A DNA stretch of 64,000 bases from an uncultured Alphaproteobacteria bacterium (GTDB lineage Bacteria; Pseudomonadota; Alphaproteobacteria; HIMB59), in the NCBI GenBank assembly GCA_902610175.1, contig CACLUR010000003.1, positions 94,908-158,907 on the forward strand, in the 5' to 3' direction. The position numbers were made by a program, and so were the translations under genes. Positions 19,885 to 28,108 of the stretch are shown here, in pieces. Below the pieces are notes generated by a model. It did not search any database and was not told where the DNA came from. It worked only from the letters and a program-made list of their open reading frames with translations. Positions within the stretch are counted from its first letter, which is position 1. Each line of letters starts with the position of its first letter.

Positions 19885-20594
19885 TTTGTAAATAAAATCA
19901 ATACTCCTATCAAAGTGATAGCAATAATGATAAGTTTTTTAAATAGGATTTCCGGTATTTGTTTATGTATAAAATAACCCAGCCAAACACTTAACATAAC
20001 TAAAAGAGCTATTGGATAGTATATTTTCACTATCTCTAAATAGCTTCCTCCCAAAAATATAAAAAATATTGCTCTCAAAGAGTTTATAATAAAAAAATAT
20101 CCAGCCATAGTTGATCGCAACTCTTGTTTTGAGGAGAAATAATCTTTATACCCCATTAATACAAATGGTCCTCCAATAGTATAAATTCCTTGAATAAATC
20201 CACCTAGAATTACAAAAAAATTTTTCAAGAATTGAGGAAACCTGATATCAGGAAAGAATAAGTTGAAACATCCATAAATAATTAAAATTATTGCAAATAT
20301 TTTTATTAAAATATCTGATGCAAAATAACTGATAAAATATGTTCCAATTAATGCACCAGGAATTGTAAAAATTAAAATTTTGATCAGATGATTTAAAGAG
20401 ACATATTTGTATGATTGAATTAAAACAGCTAAACCGGAGGATAGCCCAACAATCATTGCAAGCTTTAACAAAGAATTAAAGTCAAAGAAAAATCCACTAA
20501 TTCCCAGAAAGATTATCGTACCACCAAAACCAAAAATACTTTCAATGGCGTATGCAAAACAAGCTATTAATGCAATAGTTGAAAAATTTGGCAT
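19881..20594 (-). CDS. TauE/SafE-family (TSUP) membrane transporter
   Basis: A 237-residue polytopic membrane protein with about seven hydrophobic segments and the duplicated TSUP signatures: GFGGTIIFLG in the first half and GFIQGIYTIGGPFVLMGY in the second. Family members move sulphite, sulphoacetate or other small organic anions across the inner membrane. It is upstream of and overlaps the DUF3445 gene by 4 bases, implying a shared substrate or product. The exact cargo cannot be told from sequence. Confidence 0.87.
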   Translation of the reverse strand: MPNFSTIALIACFAYAIESIFGFGGTIIFLGISGFFFDFNSLLKLAMIVGLSSGLAVLIQSYKYVSLNHLIKILIFTIPGALIGTYFISYFASDILIKIFAIILIIYGCFNLFFPDIRFPQFLKNFFVILGGFIQGIYTIGGPFVLMGYKDYFSSKQELRSTMAGYFFIINSLRAIFFIFLGGSYLEIVKIYYPIALLVMLSVWLGYFIHKQIPEILFKKLIIIAITLIGVLILFTK

Positions 20595-20640
20595 TTAATT
20601 CTATTTAACAATTTAGAATGTTTTATGTTAAAAGTAATCT

Positions 20641-21222
20641 ATGTATTTAAAAGTAATATTTTCTTTTATTGTAATATTATTTCTTAAAACGAATTTATTG
20701 TATGCCCTTTCTCAAGATATTTCTTTAACAATCATGGTTCGTTCTACATTGGGAACAGAATATATTCTAGCTAAAAGTATTTGCAAAGTATTGGACAGGG
20801 AACTTGAAATATCTCATAGTTATGGTGGCTCCAACACATTAGAATGCAATACACGCCTTGATGATAGCGTTGATGAAATAATTAAAAAAATTGAACAAAA
20901 TCAATTTCAATATGCAATTATTAAAAAATCAGATTTACTCAATCGTCCATCTAATTTATCACTTCGTTCAATTTTAAATTTTCCCGCAGATAGTGATTAT
21001 GTTTTTATTTCAAACCAGAATGTAGATCCTAATGTGATTAAGGATATAAACTTTGGAATTATGAATCATTTACTTGAGTTTCGCTATCTTCATAAATCTT
21101 TTTTTGAATTTTCAGAAAATAATTTAATTGTTAAAGAAAAAATACCATTACACTTAGGGACTTTAAAATTTAGTGATGAGTGGAGTAGTGGCAAAAGAAG
21201 AAGGTTTACAGAGGTAGACTAA
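20641..21222 (+). CDS. Short periplasmic TAXI-like binding protein
   Basis: A 193-residue protein with an N-terminal signal segment (residues 1-22, ending LLYA). It weakly resembles the TAXI-type solute receptors of TRAP transporters: GTEYILAKSICKVL followed by a Gly-Gly-Ser region and QFQYAIIKKSDLL, corresponding to the receptor segment ending in FGIVQSDV. True TAXI proteins are about 310-330 residues, so this is about 60% of normal length and lacks the second lobe. No TRAP permease is adjacent. It could be a sensor, a remnant, or a distinct small family. Confidence 0.5.
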   Translation: MYLKVIFSFIVILFLKTNLLYALSQDISLTIMVRSTLGTEYILAKSICKVLDRELEISHSYGGSNTLECNTRLDDSVDEIIKKIEQNQFQYAIIKKSDLLNRPSNLSLRSILNFPADSDYVFISNQNVDPNVIKDINFGIMNHLLEFRYLHKSFFEFSENNLIVKEKIPLHLGTLKFSDEWSSGKRRRFTEVD

Positions 21223-21295
21223 TTTTTACAAAACCATCAGTTACTACAAAAATAAATATTAAAGCAAAAAATACTCCACCAACAAAAACTTTCAT
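21206..21295 (-). CDS. Possible 29-residue membrane peptide
   Basis: A very short frame, MKVFVGGVFFALIFIFVVTD followed by nine residues, encodes a single hydrophobic helix. Its 3' end overlaps the end of the TAXI-like gene in antisense. No firm ribosome-binding site is seen. I include it because the region is otherwise empty and small one-helix proteins are common; it may equally be noise. Confidence 0.25.
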   Translation of the reverse strand: MKVFVGGVFFALIFIFVVTDGFVKISLPL

Positions 21296-21353
21296 TACAC
21301 AAACTTACTAAATAGATTTTAGGTGTAAAGTATATAAACTGTGCAAAATTGTC

Positions 21354-21965
21354 ATGAACGAGTTTATTTTTGGTTTTTCAACAGGTTTAAGTTTAATACT
21401 TGCTATAGGTGCACAAAATTTATTTGTTATAGAGCAAGGTATAAAAAAAAATAATATTTTTTTAGTAACTTCAATATGTGTAGTTGGTGATTTCTTATTG
21501 ATTTTTTTTGGAATTTTCATATTTCACTTTATTAAAAATTTCATCAATGATCTTATCAATTTATTATTATCAATAGGGCTTGTCCTCTTTCTTCTAAATT
21601 TTATATGGTCGAAAATAAAAACATTTAAACATGATATTGTATTGTCAAAAACACATACACAGACATCAAAGTCAAAAATAGCTCTTCAGACACTTGCTTT
21701 TACTTTTTTAAACCCACACGTCTACTCAGACACTGTTTTTATTTTAGGAAATTTATCAAAAAATTTTCTAACTATTTTTGACAAGATTTTATTTGGATTA
21801 GGTGCAAGTCTAGCATCATTTATTTTTTTTTATTTTTTAGGCTATGGTGCTCAATCACTAAGATTATATTTTTTAAACAAACAAGTTTGGAAATTAGTTA
21901 ATATAATAATAATTCTTTATTTGCTCATACTTACCTTATCGATTATTTTCTTGGAAATTATTTGA
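21354..21965 (+). CDS. LysE/ArgO-family amino-acid exporter
   Basis: A 203-residue membrane protein with six predicted hydrophobic segments and the ArgO/LysE opening GLSLILAIGAQNLFVIEQGI (residues 11-30), then TFLNPHVYSDT in the centre. LysE and ArgO expel lysine and arginine (or canavanine). It differs from the RhtB-like gene at 16650 in carrying the GAQN rather than the PGPN motif, so the window holds two distinct subtypes. It is a lone gene followed by a weak hairpin and an inverted-repeat element. Confidence 0.88.
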   Translation: MNEFIFGFSTGLSLILAIGAQNLFVIEQGIKKNNIFLVTSICVVGDFLLIFFGIFIFHFIKNFINDLINLLLSIGLVLFLLNFIWSKIKTFKHDIVLSKTHTQTSKSKIALQTLAFTFLNPHVYSDTVFILGNLSKNFLTIFDKILFGLGASLASFIFFYFLGYGAQSLRLYFLNKQVWKLVNIIIILYLLILTLSIIFLEII

Positions 21966-22020
21966 TTATTAATTTTTTATTTACAAATTATTTCATCAGC
22001 TGTCTGTAAGTTGCATAGTT

Positions 22021-22047
22021 GTTATGCAATCATAACACGAGTTTTTT
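22021..22047 (+). terminator. Weak hairpin and T-tract after the ArgO-like gene
   Basis: GTTATG-CAAT-CATAAC forms a 6-bp stem followed, after ACGAG, by seven T residues. The gap to the T-tract is larger than ideal, so termination would be inefficient. Confidence 0.4.
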
Positions 22048-22073
22048 TCTGAATATTATGTATAAACTTATTA

Positions 22074-22155
22074 GGAGCAGTTTTTAAAAGTTTCAATTAA
22101 CTCCGTGTTGACATAGATACTTAGTTATTCCCTCCTAGTTATAACAAACTGCTCC
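22074..22155. repeat. 82-bp element with 10-bp terminal inverted repeats
   Basis: GGAGCAGTTT (22074-22083) and AAACTGCTCC (22146-22155) are a perfect inverted pair enclosing 62 bases. The element is bordered on both sides by ATTA, as a 4-bp target duplication would be. It ends 9 bases before the DUF2721 gene. It may be a MITE-like element or a folded 5' leader RNA. The inside contains GTTAT/ATAAC pairing and CCTCC on the plus strand, and I recognise no known RNA family. Confidence 0.6.
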
Positions 22156-22164
22156 ATTAATAGT

Positions 22165-22578
22165 ATGCCAAGCTTCACAACACTTTATCCAGCACTTTTG
22201 TTTCCAGCTATACCTTTAATGATGATATCTTTTGGTAATAGATATACTTCTCTTGCTTCATTAATCAGAAAGATCCATGACACATTAATCACAAATAGAC
22301 CAACTAGCAATGTGGTTCAACATCACTTAGATCAAATAAAAGTACTCACAACCCGTTTAACATTAGTTAGGTCAGTTCAAACCCTCTCTGGGATCAGCTT
22401 TTTGCTGAATTTAATATCTATTTTTTTTAGTTATATCAAGATTTATGACTTAGCCTTAAACTTTTTTGGTTTAGGGATATTGATATTTTCAATAGCTATA
22501 ATGTTATTTATCTATGAGATACAATTATCTACTAAAGCTCTTAGCAAGCATTTGGAAGATCTGAAAGATTTTAGTTAA
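22165..22578 (+). CDS. DUF2721 membrane protein
   Basis: A 137-residue protein fitting DUF2721: an N-terminal membrane segment with LLFPAIPLMMISFGNRYTSLA (residues 11-31), an amphipathic middle containing RLTLVRSVQTLSGISF, and two further membrane helices. Function of the family is unknown. It is a single gene preceded closely by the 82-bp inverted-repeat element. Its last 4 bases overlap the end of the convergent MATE gene. Confidence 0.8.
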   Translation: MPSFTTLYPALLFPAIPLMMISFGNRYTSLASLIRKIHDTLITNRPTSNVVQHHLDQIKVLTTRLTLVRSVQTLSGISFLLNLISIFFSYIKIYDLALNFFGLGILIFSIAIMLFIYEIQLSTKALSKHLEDLKDFS

Positions 22579-23921
22579 CTTATTAAGATACTGGATTCCT
22601 TTTTAAATAAATATTTCATATGAAAAAAAACAAACACTGAGCCTAGTAAATTTGTAAAAAATATAGCCCACCAAATACCAATTAGGCCTTTTTCTAGAGT
22701 CTCAGAAAATAAATAAATTACAAATGGGGGAAGAAATACTAATCTAATAAAAGTGTAGAACACATTTACAGAAGGTTTTCTTAATCCAGAAAGTACAGAA
22801 TCACACCTATCAATAACTTGATATATAAAAGCCAAAAAAGCTACCATAAACAAGTAGCTACCAGCAATAATTATCACTTCACTGTCTCTTGAAAAAAAAC
22901 TAGCAATCCTTTCACCCGCAAATATAAGCACTACTGCTCCAAAAATCATCATTGTCATAGATAACCTTAATGAAATTAAAAAAGCTTCATAAATTCTATC
23001 AAAATTCTTTGAACCAAAATTTTGTCCTACCATACTTAATAAAGCACTACTAAATCCTATGGCAGGTAATAAAATAATCTGCTCAATTCTTAAAGCTATT
23101 CCATAAGCTGCACTAGCTGAGGCACCATAACTTGTAACAAACTTTTGCATTATGAAGAAACCAACTGCAATCATAAACATATTCATACTAGAGGGTATAG
23201 ATTGTCTTAGAATTCTTAATACGAATTTAGTTTCTAGCCAAATATAATTGTAATTGAAATACTTAAACAAAGGACTGCGAATAGCATAATAGCTTAAAAA
23301 GAAAAAATGAAATAGTTGAGATATGACTGTTGCAAGAGCTATGCCGAGAGTTCCTAATGCAGGAAAAGGACCATAACCTAAAGATAAGAAAGGACTAAAT
23401 ATTAAATTAATAAAAAAGCTTATGATTAATGCATTTCTATTTTTTTTGGTATCTCCTTGTGCATATAAAAGAGAATTAACGACAAAAGAAACAATAAAAA
23501 TTGGAGCACCAATTGAGAGTACTTTTATATACCTTAGACCATTGTTAAGAAAAATACCCTCTGCGCCAAAATATAAAAACACAGGCCTAGATAATAGAAA
23601 GGTTGTTAGCCCTATGGCTATAGAAACCGATAAAGTGATAACTAAAGCTTGAATATGTATCTTAATTGCCTCATTAAATTTTTTTTTGCCAATAGCTATT
23701 GAAACAAGAGCTGTGGTACCTTGTCCAAAACCTACAGCGAAGGCCAATAAAATAAAATACAAGGGGTAGGATATTGATAAGCCTGCAATAGCCTCTGTGC
23801 TTATGAGACCAGCATAAAAAGTATCTACTACATTGTACAGAGTATAAAACAAAAGACCTGTTCCTGCTGGAACAGCCATACCGATTAATTGTTTTTTTAT
23901 ATCTCCTTGGGTCAGATCCAT
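22575..23921 (-). CDS. MATE-family multidrug/toxin efflux transporter
   Basis: A 448-residue membrane protein with twelve predicted helices in two halves. N-terminal signatures include NVVDTFYAGLISTEAIAGLS, with the analogous RIEQIILLPAIGFSSALLSMVGQNFG in the second half, typical of MATE exporters that use Na+ or H+ gradients. The substrate is unknown. It lies 4 bases downstream of hemJ on the same strand and so may be at the end of the haem-gene transcript, which could suggest export of a tetrapyrrole-related compound; that is speculation from position. Confidence 0.93.
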   Translation of the reverse strand: MDLTQGDIKKQLIGMAVPAGTGLLFYTLYNVVDTFYAGLISTEAIAGLSISYPLYFILLAFAVGFGQGTTALVSIAIGKKKFNEAIKIHIQALVITLSVSIAIGLTTFLLSRPVFLYFGAEGIFLNNGLRYIKVLSIGAPIFIVSFVVNSLLYAQGDTKKNRNALIISFFINLIFSPFLSLGYGPFPALGTLGIALATVISQLFHFFFLSYYAIRSPLFKYFNYNYIWLETKFVLRILRQSIPSSMNMFMIAVGFFIMQKFVTSYGASASAAYGIALRIEQIILLPAIGFSSALLSMVGQNFGSKNFDRIYEAFLISLRLSMTMMIFGAVVLIFAGERIASFFSRDSEVIIIAGSYLFMVAFLAFIYQVIDRCDSVLSGLRKPSVNVFYTFIRLVFLPPFVIYLFSETLEKGLIGIWWAIFFTNLLGSVFVFFHMKYLFKKESSILIS

Positions 23922-23925
23922 AAAA

Positions 23926-24342
23926 TTAAAAAGGTCTTACAACTACAAGTATTACAATTAAAATTAGAAGAACAGTAGGCACTTCATTGATTATTCTTAG
24001 ATATTTTGAGGTATAGTCTCTAAAATTACTCTCTAGACTTTTTCTAATTTTACCTAAATACATATGAAATGCAGAGAGAATAAGAACTAATATAATTTTC
24101 AAAAAAAGCCATAATTCAAAACCTACATAATGGATAAGGGCTAAACCAAATACCCAAGTCAATATCATTGCTGGGTTCATTATAATTTTTAGCAATTTAT
24201 ATTCCATTTTTTGAAATACACTATTAATTTCAGGATTGGTTATGTTTTCTACATGATAAACAAAAAGTCTTGGTAAATAAAATAACCCAGCAAACCATGA
24301 TACAAAAGATATGATATGTAAAATTTTTAATAACTCATACAT
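23926..24342 (-). CDS. hemJ: Protoporphyrinogen oxidase HemJ
   Basis: A 138-residue membrane protein of the HemJ (UPF0093) family. It has four hydrophobic helices and the N-terminal ILHIISFVSWFAGLFYLPRLFVYH segment (residues 7-30) with the conserved His, Trp and Arg positions. HemJ oxidises protoporphyrinogen IX to protoporphyrin IX in bacteria lacking HemG and HemY. It sits 4 bases downstream of hemF, the gene for the preceding step, and in the same block as hemH for the next. Context and sequence agree well. Confidence 0.93.
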   Translation of the reverse strand: MYELLKILHIISFVSWFAGLFYLPRLFVYHVENITNPEINSVFQKMEYKLLKIIMNPAMILTWVFGLALIHYVGFELWLFLKIILVLILSAFHMYLGKIRKSLESNFRDYTSKYLRIINEVPTVLLILIVILVVVRPF

Positions 24343-24346
24343 TTTG

Positions 24347-25162
24347 TTACCATTTAGCCTCTGGAGGCATTGACATTAATATAGCATCAATATTACCACC
24401 AGTTTTTAATCCAAATAATGTCCCTCTATCATAAAGCAAATTAAATTCTACGTAACGAGATCTTTTTTTTGAGAGAGCATCTAAGTCATCTTGATTAAAG
24501 TTAAAATTTTTTTTTCTTTTTGAGTTTTCAATTACAAAATTAACAAAGAATTGCCCAACATCTTTTATGAATGATAAATCCTTATCAAAGTCTGTATTGA
24601 TATAATCAAAAAAAATCCCTCCTATACCTCTACTTTCTTTTCGATGCTCTAAATAAAAGTATTCATCACATTGTTTTTTAAATTTTTCATAATAAGTTGA
24701 ATTATGTTGATCACATGTTCGTTGGAGACCTTGATGAAAATTATCTGTCTCTAATTTTTCAGGTATTGCAGGAGTTAAATCACAACCACCACCAAACCAT
24801 TGTTTTCCTTTTGTGGTTATGTACCTAGTGTTAAAGTGAGCTGCAGCAATTTTTGGGTTTTTCATGTGAGCTACGACTGAGATACCACTGGCCCAAAAGC
24901 TTGGATCCTCTTCGGTTCCTGGCATTGATTTTTTAAATTCTTCACTAAAATTACCATGCACTGTTGAAATGTTTACTCCTACTTTTTCAAATATTTCTCC
25001 TTTTAGTAAGGACATCAAACCCCCACCACCACCAGGTCTTTGCCACTCTTTTTCTATAAATTCAGACCCATCAAGCTTTTGTATTGATCCAACCATTTGA
25101 TTTCGAAGTTCTCGAAACCACTTTTCTGCTTTAGTTTGTTGATTTTTTATTTGATCACTCAT
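24347..25162 (-). CDS. hemF: Coproporphyrinogen-III oxidase, oxygen-dependent
   Basis: HemF converts coproporphyrinogen III to protoporphyrinogen IX with O2 in the cytosol. The motif WFGGGCDLTP near residue 120 and the N-terminal QRPGGGGGLM segment are diagnostic. I take the ATG at 25162, which forms an ATGA overlap with the hemH stop and gives MSDQ; an ATG two codons upstream (25168) is possible. The 271-residue length is close to the family norm of about 280-300. Dependence on O2 fits an aerobic organism. Confidence 0.96.
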   Translation of the reverse strand: MSDQIKNQQTKAEKWFRELRNQMVGSIQKLDGSEFIEKEWQRPGGGGGLMSLLKGEIFEKVGVNISTVHGNFSEEFKKSMPGTEEDPSFWASGISVVAHMKNPKIAAAHFNTRYITTKGKQWFGGGCDLTPAIPEKLETDNFHQGLQRTCDQHNSTYYEKFKKQCDEYFYLEHRKESRGIGGIFFDYINTDFDKDLSFIKDVGQFFVNFVIENSKRKKNFNFNQDDLDALSKKRSRYVEFNLLYDRGTLFGLKTGGNIDAILMSMPPEAKW

Positions 25163-26181
25163 ACCCACCCATGTAGTTCGTTTTCTATCAACGAAGTGAG
25201 TAGGAGTATATGATCTTCTCGATCATTTAGACAAGGAATATATCCAAATTCCTTTCCACCATTTTCCATGAATATTTCTCTATTTTCCTCGTTAAGTTCT
25301 TCTATTGTCTCGAGACAATCTGAGGAAAAAGCAGGACTTATAACATGAATATGGTCTGTACCATTTTTTGCTAAGCTCTCTATAGTTTTATCTGTGTAAG
25401 GTTGAAGCCATTCTGCTGGTCCAAATCTAGATTGAAATGTGGTCATATAACTTTCCTCTGGTAAGCCCATGGTCTCTGCCACCAGCCTAGTAGTTTTTCT
25501 GCAAAAACAATGATACGGATCCCCTTTATCTAAATATTTTTTTGGAACACCATGATAGCTAAATATTATTTTTTTTGGTTTTGAATTTTTAGTCCAAAAT
25601 TCTTCAATGCTATTTTTAAGCGCTTTAATATAAAGTTCATTTTCGTAATATCCTCCAATAAAACGAAGAGATGGTACCCAACGCCAACTTTTTAATTCTT
25701 CTGCAACAGCATCAAACGTTGAGCCCGTTGTAGCCGCACAATATTGAGGGTATAAAGGTAAAATAATAATACGATCACAATTTTGATTTCTAAGATTATT
25801 TAAACCCTTAGAGATGCTAGGATTCCCATAACGCATTCCAATATCAAATACGATATTTTGATATTTCTTATTAATAAATTTTTTTATTTTCGATAATTGG
25901 TTTTTTGTGTGGAATAGAAGAGGTGAACCTTCCTCTGTCCAAACAGATTTGTAATTTTTAGCTGACTTCGCTGGTCGAGTATTTAAAACTATTCCATTAA
26001 GAATAGGCCACCAAATAGCTTTTGGTGTTTCTATGACACGTTCATCTGATAGAAATTGCTTTAGATAAGTCTTTAAAGACGACTTAGTTGGTTCATCTGG
26101 TGTTCCTAAATTTGTGATTAAAATACCTGTCTTAAGACCAGAGCCATGAACGAAGAGTTTATTACCTTTAAATGAAGCCAT
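25159..26181 (-). CDS. hemH: Ferrochelatase
   Basis: A 340-residue enzyme inserting Fe2+ into protoporphyrin IX. It contains the opening TGILITNLGTPDEPT, the conserved metal-site histidine in FSYHGVPKKYL, and the C-terminal SPAFSSDCLETIEE segment. No C-terminal 2Fe-2S cysteine cluster is obvious. It follows hemE with an 18-base gap and overlaps hemF. A single intact copy makes the terminal step of the haem route complete in this window. Confidence 0.97.
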   Translation of the reverse strand: MASFKGNKLFVHGSGLKTGILITNLGTPDEPTKSSLKTYLKQFLSDERVIETPKAIWWPILNGIVLNTRPAKSAKNYKSVWTEEGSPLLFHTKNQLSKIKKFINKKYQNIVFDIGMRYGNPSISKGLNNLRNQNCDRIIILPLYPQYCAATTGSTFDAVAEELKSWRWVPSLRFIGGYYENELYIKALKNSIEEFWTKNSKPKKIIFSYHGVPKKYLDKGDPYHCFCRKTTRLVAETMGLPEESYMTTFQSRFGPAEWLQPYTDKTIESLAKNGTDHIHVISPAFSSDCLETIEELNEENREIFMENGGKEFGYIPCLNDREDHILLLTSLIENELHGWV

Positions 26182-26199
26182 TGAAAAACATTACGATTT

Positions 26200-27216
26200 T
26201 TATGATAACTTAGTTCTTATCTTTTCTATGAATAAATGAACATTAGCCTCAGGAGTAGTTTTTTTTACACCGTGATCGAGGCTAGCAATCCACCCAGATC
26301 TATGAGATGACTCACTCTGTAAGCATTCCTCTATATATTTATCAATATAATCAGAAAAGGATTTAGTGTCCTCCATAGCTAACAAATCATTTGAAAAATT
26401 CCCCTGTAAAGATAAATGTGTCTTTGGTAATTCAGTGAAAACCTCCAAATTAGTTCCTAAAACTGTAAGTTTTAAATTTTTTAAATTTTGTAATTTATTA
26501 AATTTAGTTTGAGAAATTTCTTTAGTGAAATATCCAATTTTATTTGGATAACTATTTGAAATTTTAATTAAAAAAGGAATAACGAATTCATCAAAATCTT
26601 TATCATTTATTTTATTAGCTTCAGTATCAAATATCATTAACAAATCAATGTCATTTTGTAACTGAATTTGTATATTTTTTTGTATTAACATTTCTAAAAC
26701 GGGCAGGGTTTGTTGAAATAGTGTTTGTGATACAGGATTATTCCTCGTTGCAAAATGGTATAAGGTTACAGGTCCACCAGTAAATCCAATTAAGGATTTA
26801 TCATTTGAAAGTTCATTTCTAATATGTTTTAGAGATATATTCTGAAAATCTATAAAACTTTCAAATTCATCAATATTAAATTCGGATATCATTTTTGAAC
26901 TTAAATTTTTTTCAAATATTGGTCCAGGATTAAACTTCAAACTCATACCTAAATAATCTAAAGGAAAAAGAATATCACTAAACAATATTGCAGCATCAAA
27001 ATCGAATTCAACAATAGGTCCAAGAGTTACCTCACAAGCAAGCTCAGGCTCTTTACATAATTGTTCAAAAGAATATTTTTCTTTTAATTTTCTGTAATGC
27101 TGATGATATCGACCAGCCTGTCTCATAAACCAAATTGGAGGAATTTTTTGTTCAACTTTATTTAAGGCATTAAAAAAATTTTTGTTATAGGTATTTTGCA
27201 ATATCTCTAGCTCCAT
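26200..27216 (-). CDS. hemE: Uroporphyrinogen decarboxylase
   Basis: A 338-residue enzyme removing four carboxyl groups from uroporphyrinogen III. The substrate-binding IWFMRQAGRY motif (residues 28-37) and the FSDILFPLDYLGM segment are present, along with the C-terminal SLDHGVKKTTP. Length is normal. The start used here lies 32 bases inside hemB, an unusually long overlap for this cluster; there is no later in-frame ATG before the essential MRQAGR motif, so either the overlap is real or a non-ATG start is used. Confidence 0.95.
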   Translation of the reverse strand: MELEILQNTYNKNFFNALNKVEQKIPPIWFMRQAGRYHQHYRKLKEKYSFEQLCKEPELACEVTLGPIVEFDFDAAILFSDILFPLDYLGMSLKFNPGPIFEKNLSSKMISEFNIDEFESFIDFQNISLKHIRNELSNDKSLIGFTGGPVTLYHFATRNNPVSQTLFQQTLPVLEMLIQKNIQIQLQNDIDLLMIFDTEANKINDKDFDEFVIPFLIKISNSYPNKIGYFTKEISQTKFNKLQNLKNLKLTVLGTNLEVFTELPKTHLSLQGNFSNDLLAMEDTKSFSDYIDKYIEECLQSESSHRSGWIASLDHGVKKTTPEANVHLFIEKIRTKLS

Positions 27217-28108
27217 AAGTAATAATAAAATCTGCTTGAGCTCTTTTGAGTACCGTTAAAGACTCTATGAGCAAATCAACATAATTGCCAAATTTAGCTT
27301 TGCTGAGCATTTGTAGACTAGCATACTCACCACTTACTTGGTATGCACCCGTGGGAAGCAGTGTCTCTTTTTTTATATCTCTTATTAAATCTATTGAAGT
27401 CATTCCAGGCTTAACCATTAAATAATTTGCACCTTGAGCTGCATTACTAATTGAGCTTTTAATCGCCTTTGCTTTGTCTTCAACAGGTAATTGATATGAT
27501 GACCGATCAAATCCCTGTGGTGATGATTTTGCAACATCTCTAAAAGGGCCGTAGAAGTGACTTTTAAATTTTGTTGAGTAACTCATTATTTGAGAATTTG
27601 AAAAACCATTTTGAACAAATATTTTTCTCAAATATTTAGTTGTATTTTTCATCATGTCACTTGGTGCAATTATATCAGCTCCCGCCTCAAGATATGTATT
27701 TGCCGCTAATCCTAAAGAGTAATGTGTCTTATTAAGATCAATTGATTTTTTATGAGTAACTCCACAATGCCCATCAACAGTTATTGAGCATAAGCATGTA
27801 TCTATAAGTAAAACTATATCTTTTCCAAAATAATTTTTAATTTTTCTTATAATTTCATAGTGAAAGCTAAAATCCTCCGGATTTTTTTGTTTTTTATTTG
27901 GAACGATAAAAAGTAGAAAATTTTTGATACCTTTTTTTAAATCCTTTTCAATTGCCTTAATTATAGATGAAGATGACCAACTCTTATTATCACCTAATCC
28001 TTTAATTTCCTTTGAATTTTTTACCTTTTGATCCACAAATAAAGGTTGAATTAAAATTTTCTTTTTAAGAGATTTAGACTGATCAATAGGGAAATAATTT
28101 TTAATCAT
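27185..28108 (-). CDS. hemB: Delta-aminolevulinic acid dehydratase (porphobilinogen synthase)
   Basis: It condenses two 5-aminolevulinate molecules to porphobilinogen. Zinc-type cysteines are seen in DTCLC and GHC, and the two Schiff-base lysines in SYSTKF and YLMVKPGM; FYGPFRDV precedes the substrate loop. At 307 residues it is about 20 shorter than usual, with a trimmed N-terminal arm, which in other enzymes helps form the octamer. It shares a 4-base ATGA overlap with hemC upstream and a 32-base overlap with hemE downstream. Confidence 0.96.
   Translation of the reverse strand: MIKNYFPIDQSKSLKKKILIQPLFVDQKVKNSKEIKGLGDNKSWSSSSIIKAIEKDLKKGIKNFLLFIVPNKKQKNPEDFSFHYEIIRKIKNYFGKDIVLLIDTCLCSITVDGHCGVTHKKSIDLNKTHYSLGLAANTYLEAGADIIAPSDMMKNTTKYLRKIFVQNGFSNSQIMSYSTKFKSHFYGPFRDVAKSSPQGFDRSSYQLPVEDKAKAIKSSISNAAQGANYLMVKPGMTSIDLIRDIKKETLLPTGAYQVSGEYASLQMLSKAKFGNYVDLLIESLTVLKRAQADFIITYGARDIAKYL

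Noticed and set aside
22074..22155. tRNA gene
   Set aside because: The 82-base length and a 7-bp GGAGCAG/CTGCTCC end stem suggest an acceptor stem, but there is no D-loop GG, no TTC-type T-loop and no anticodon stem in the right place.
22074..22155. Known riboswitch upstream of DUF2721
   Set aside because: I could not match the interior to SAM, glycine, TPP, guanidine or other classes known to me, so it is reported only as an unexplained inverted repeat.
7487..22164. Genomic island or mobile element among the mixed genes
   Set aside because: No integrase, transposase, att-like direct repeats or tRNA was seen, and base composition stays similar; only the 82-bp repeat hints at mobility.
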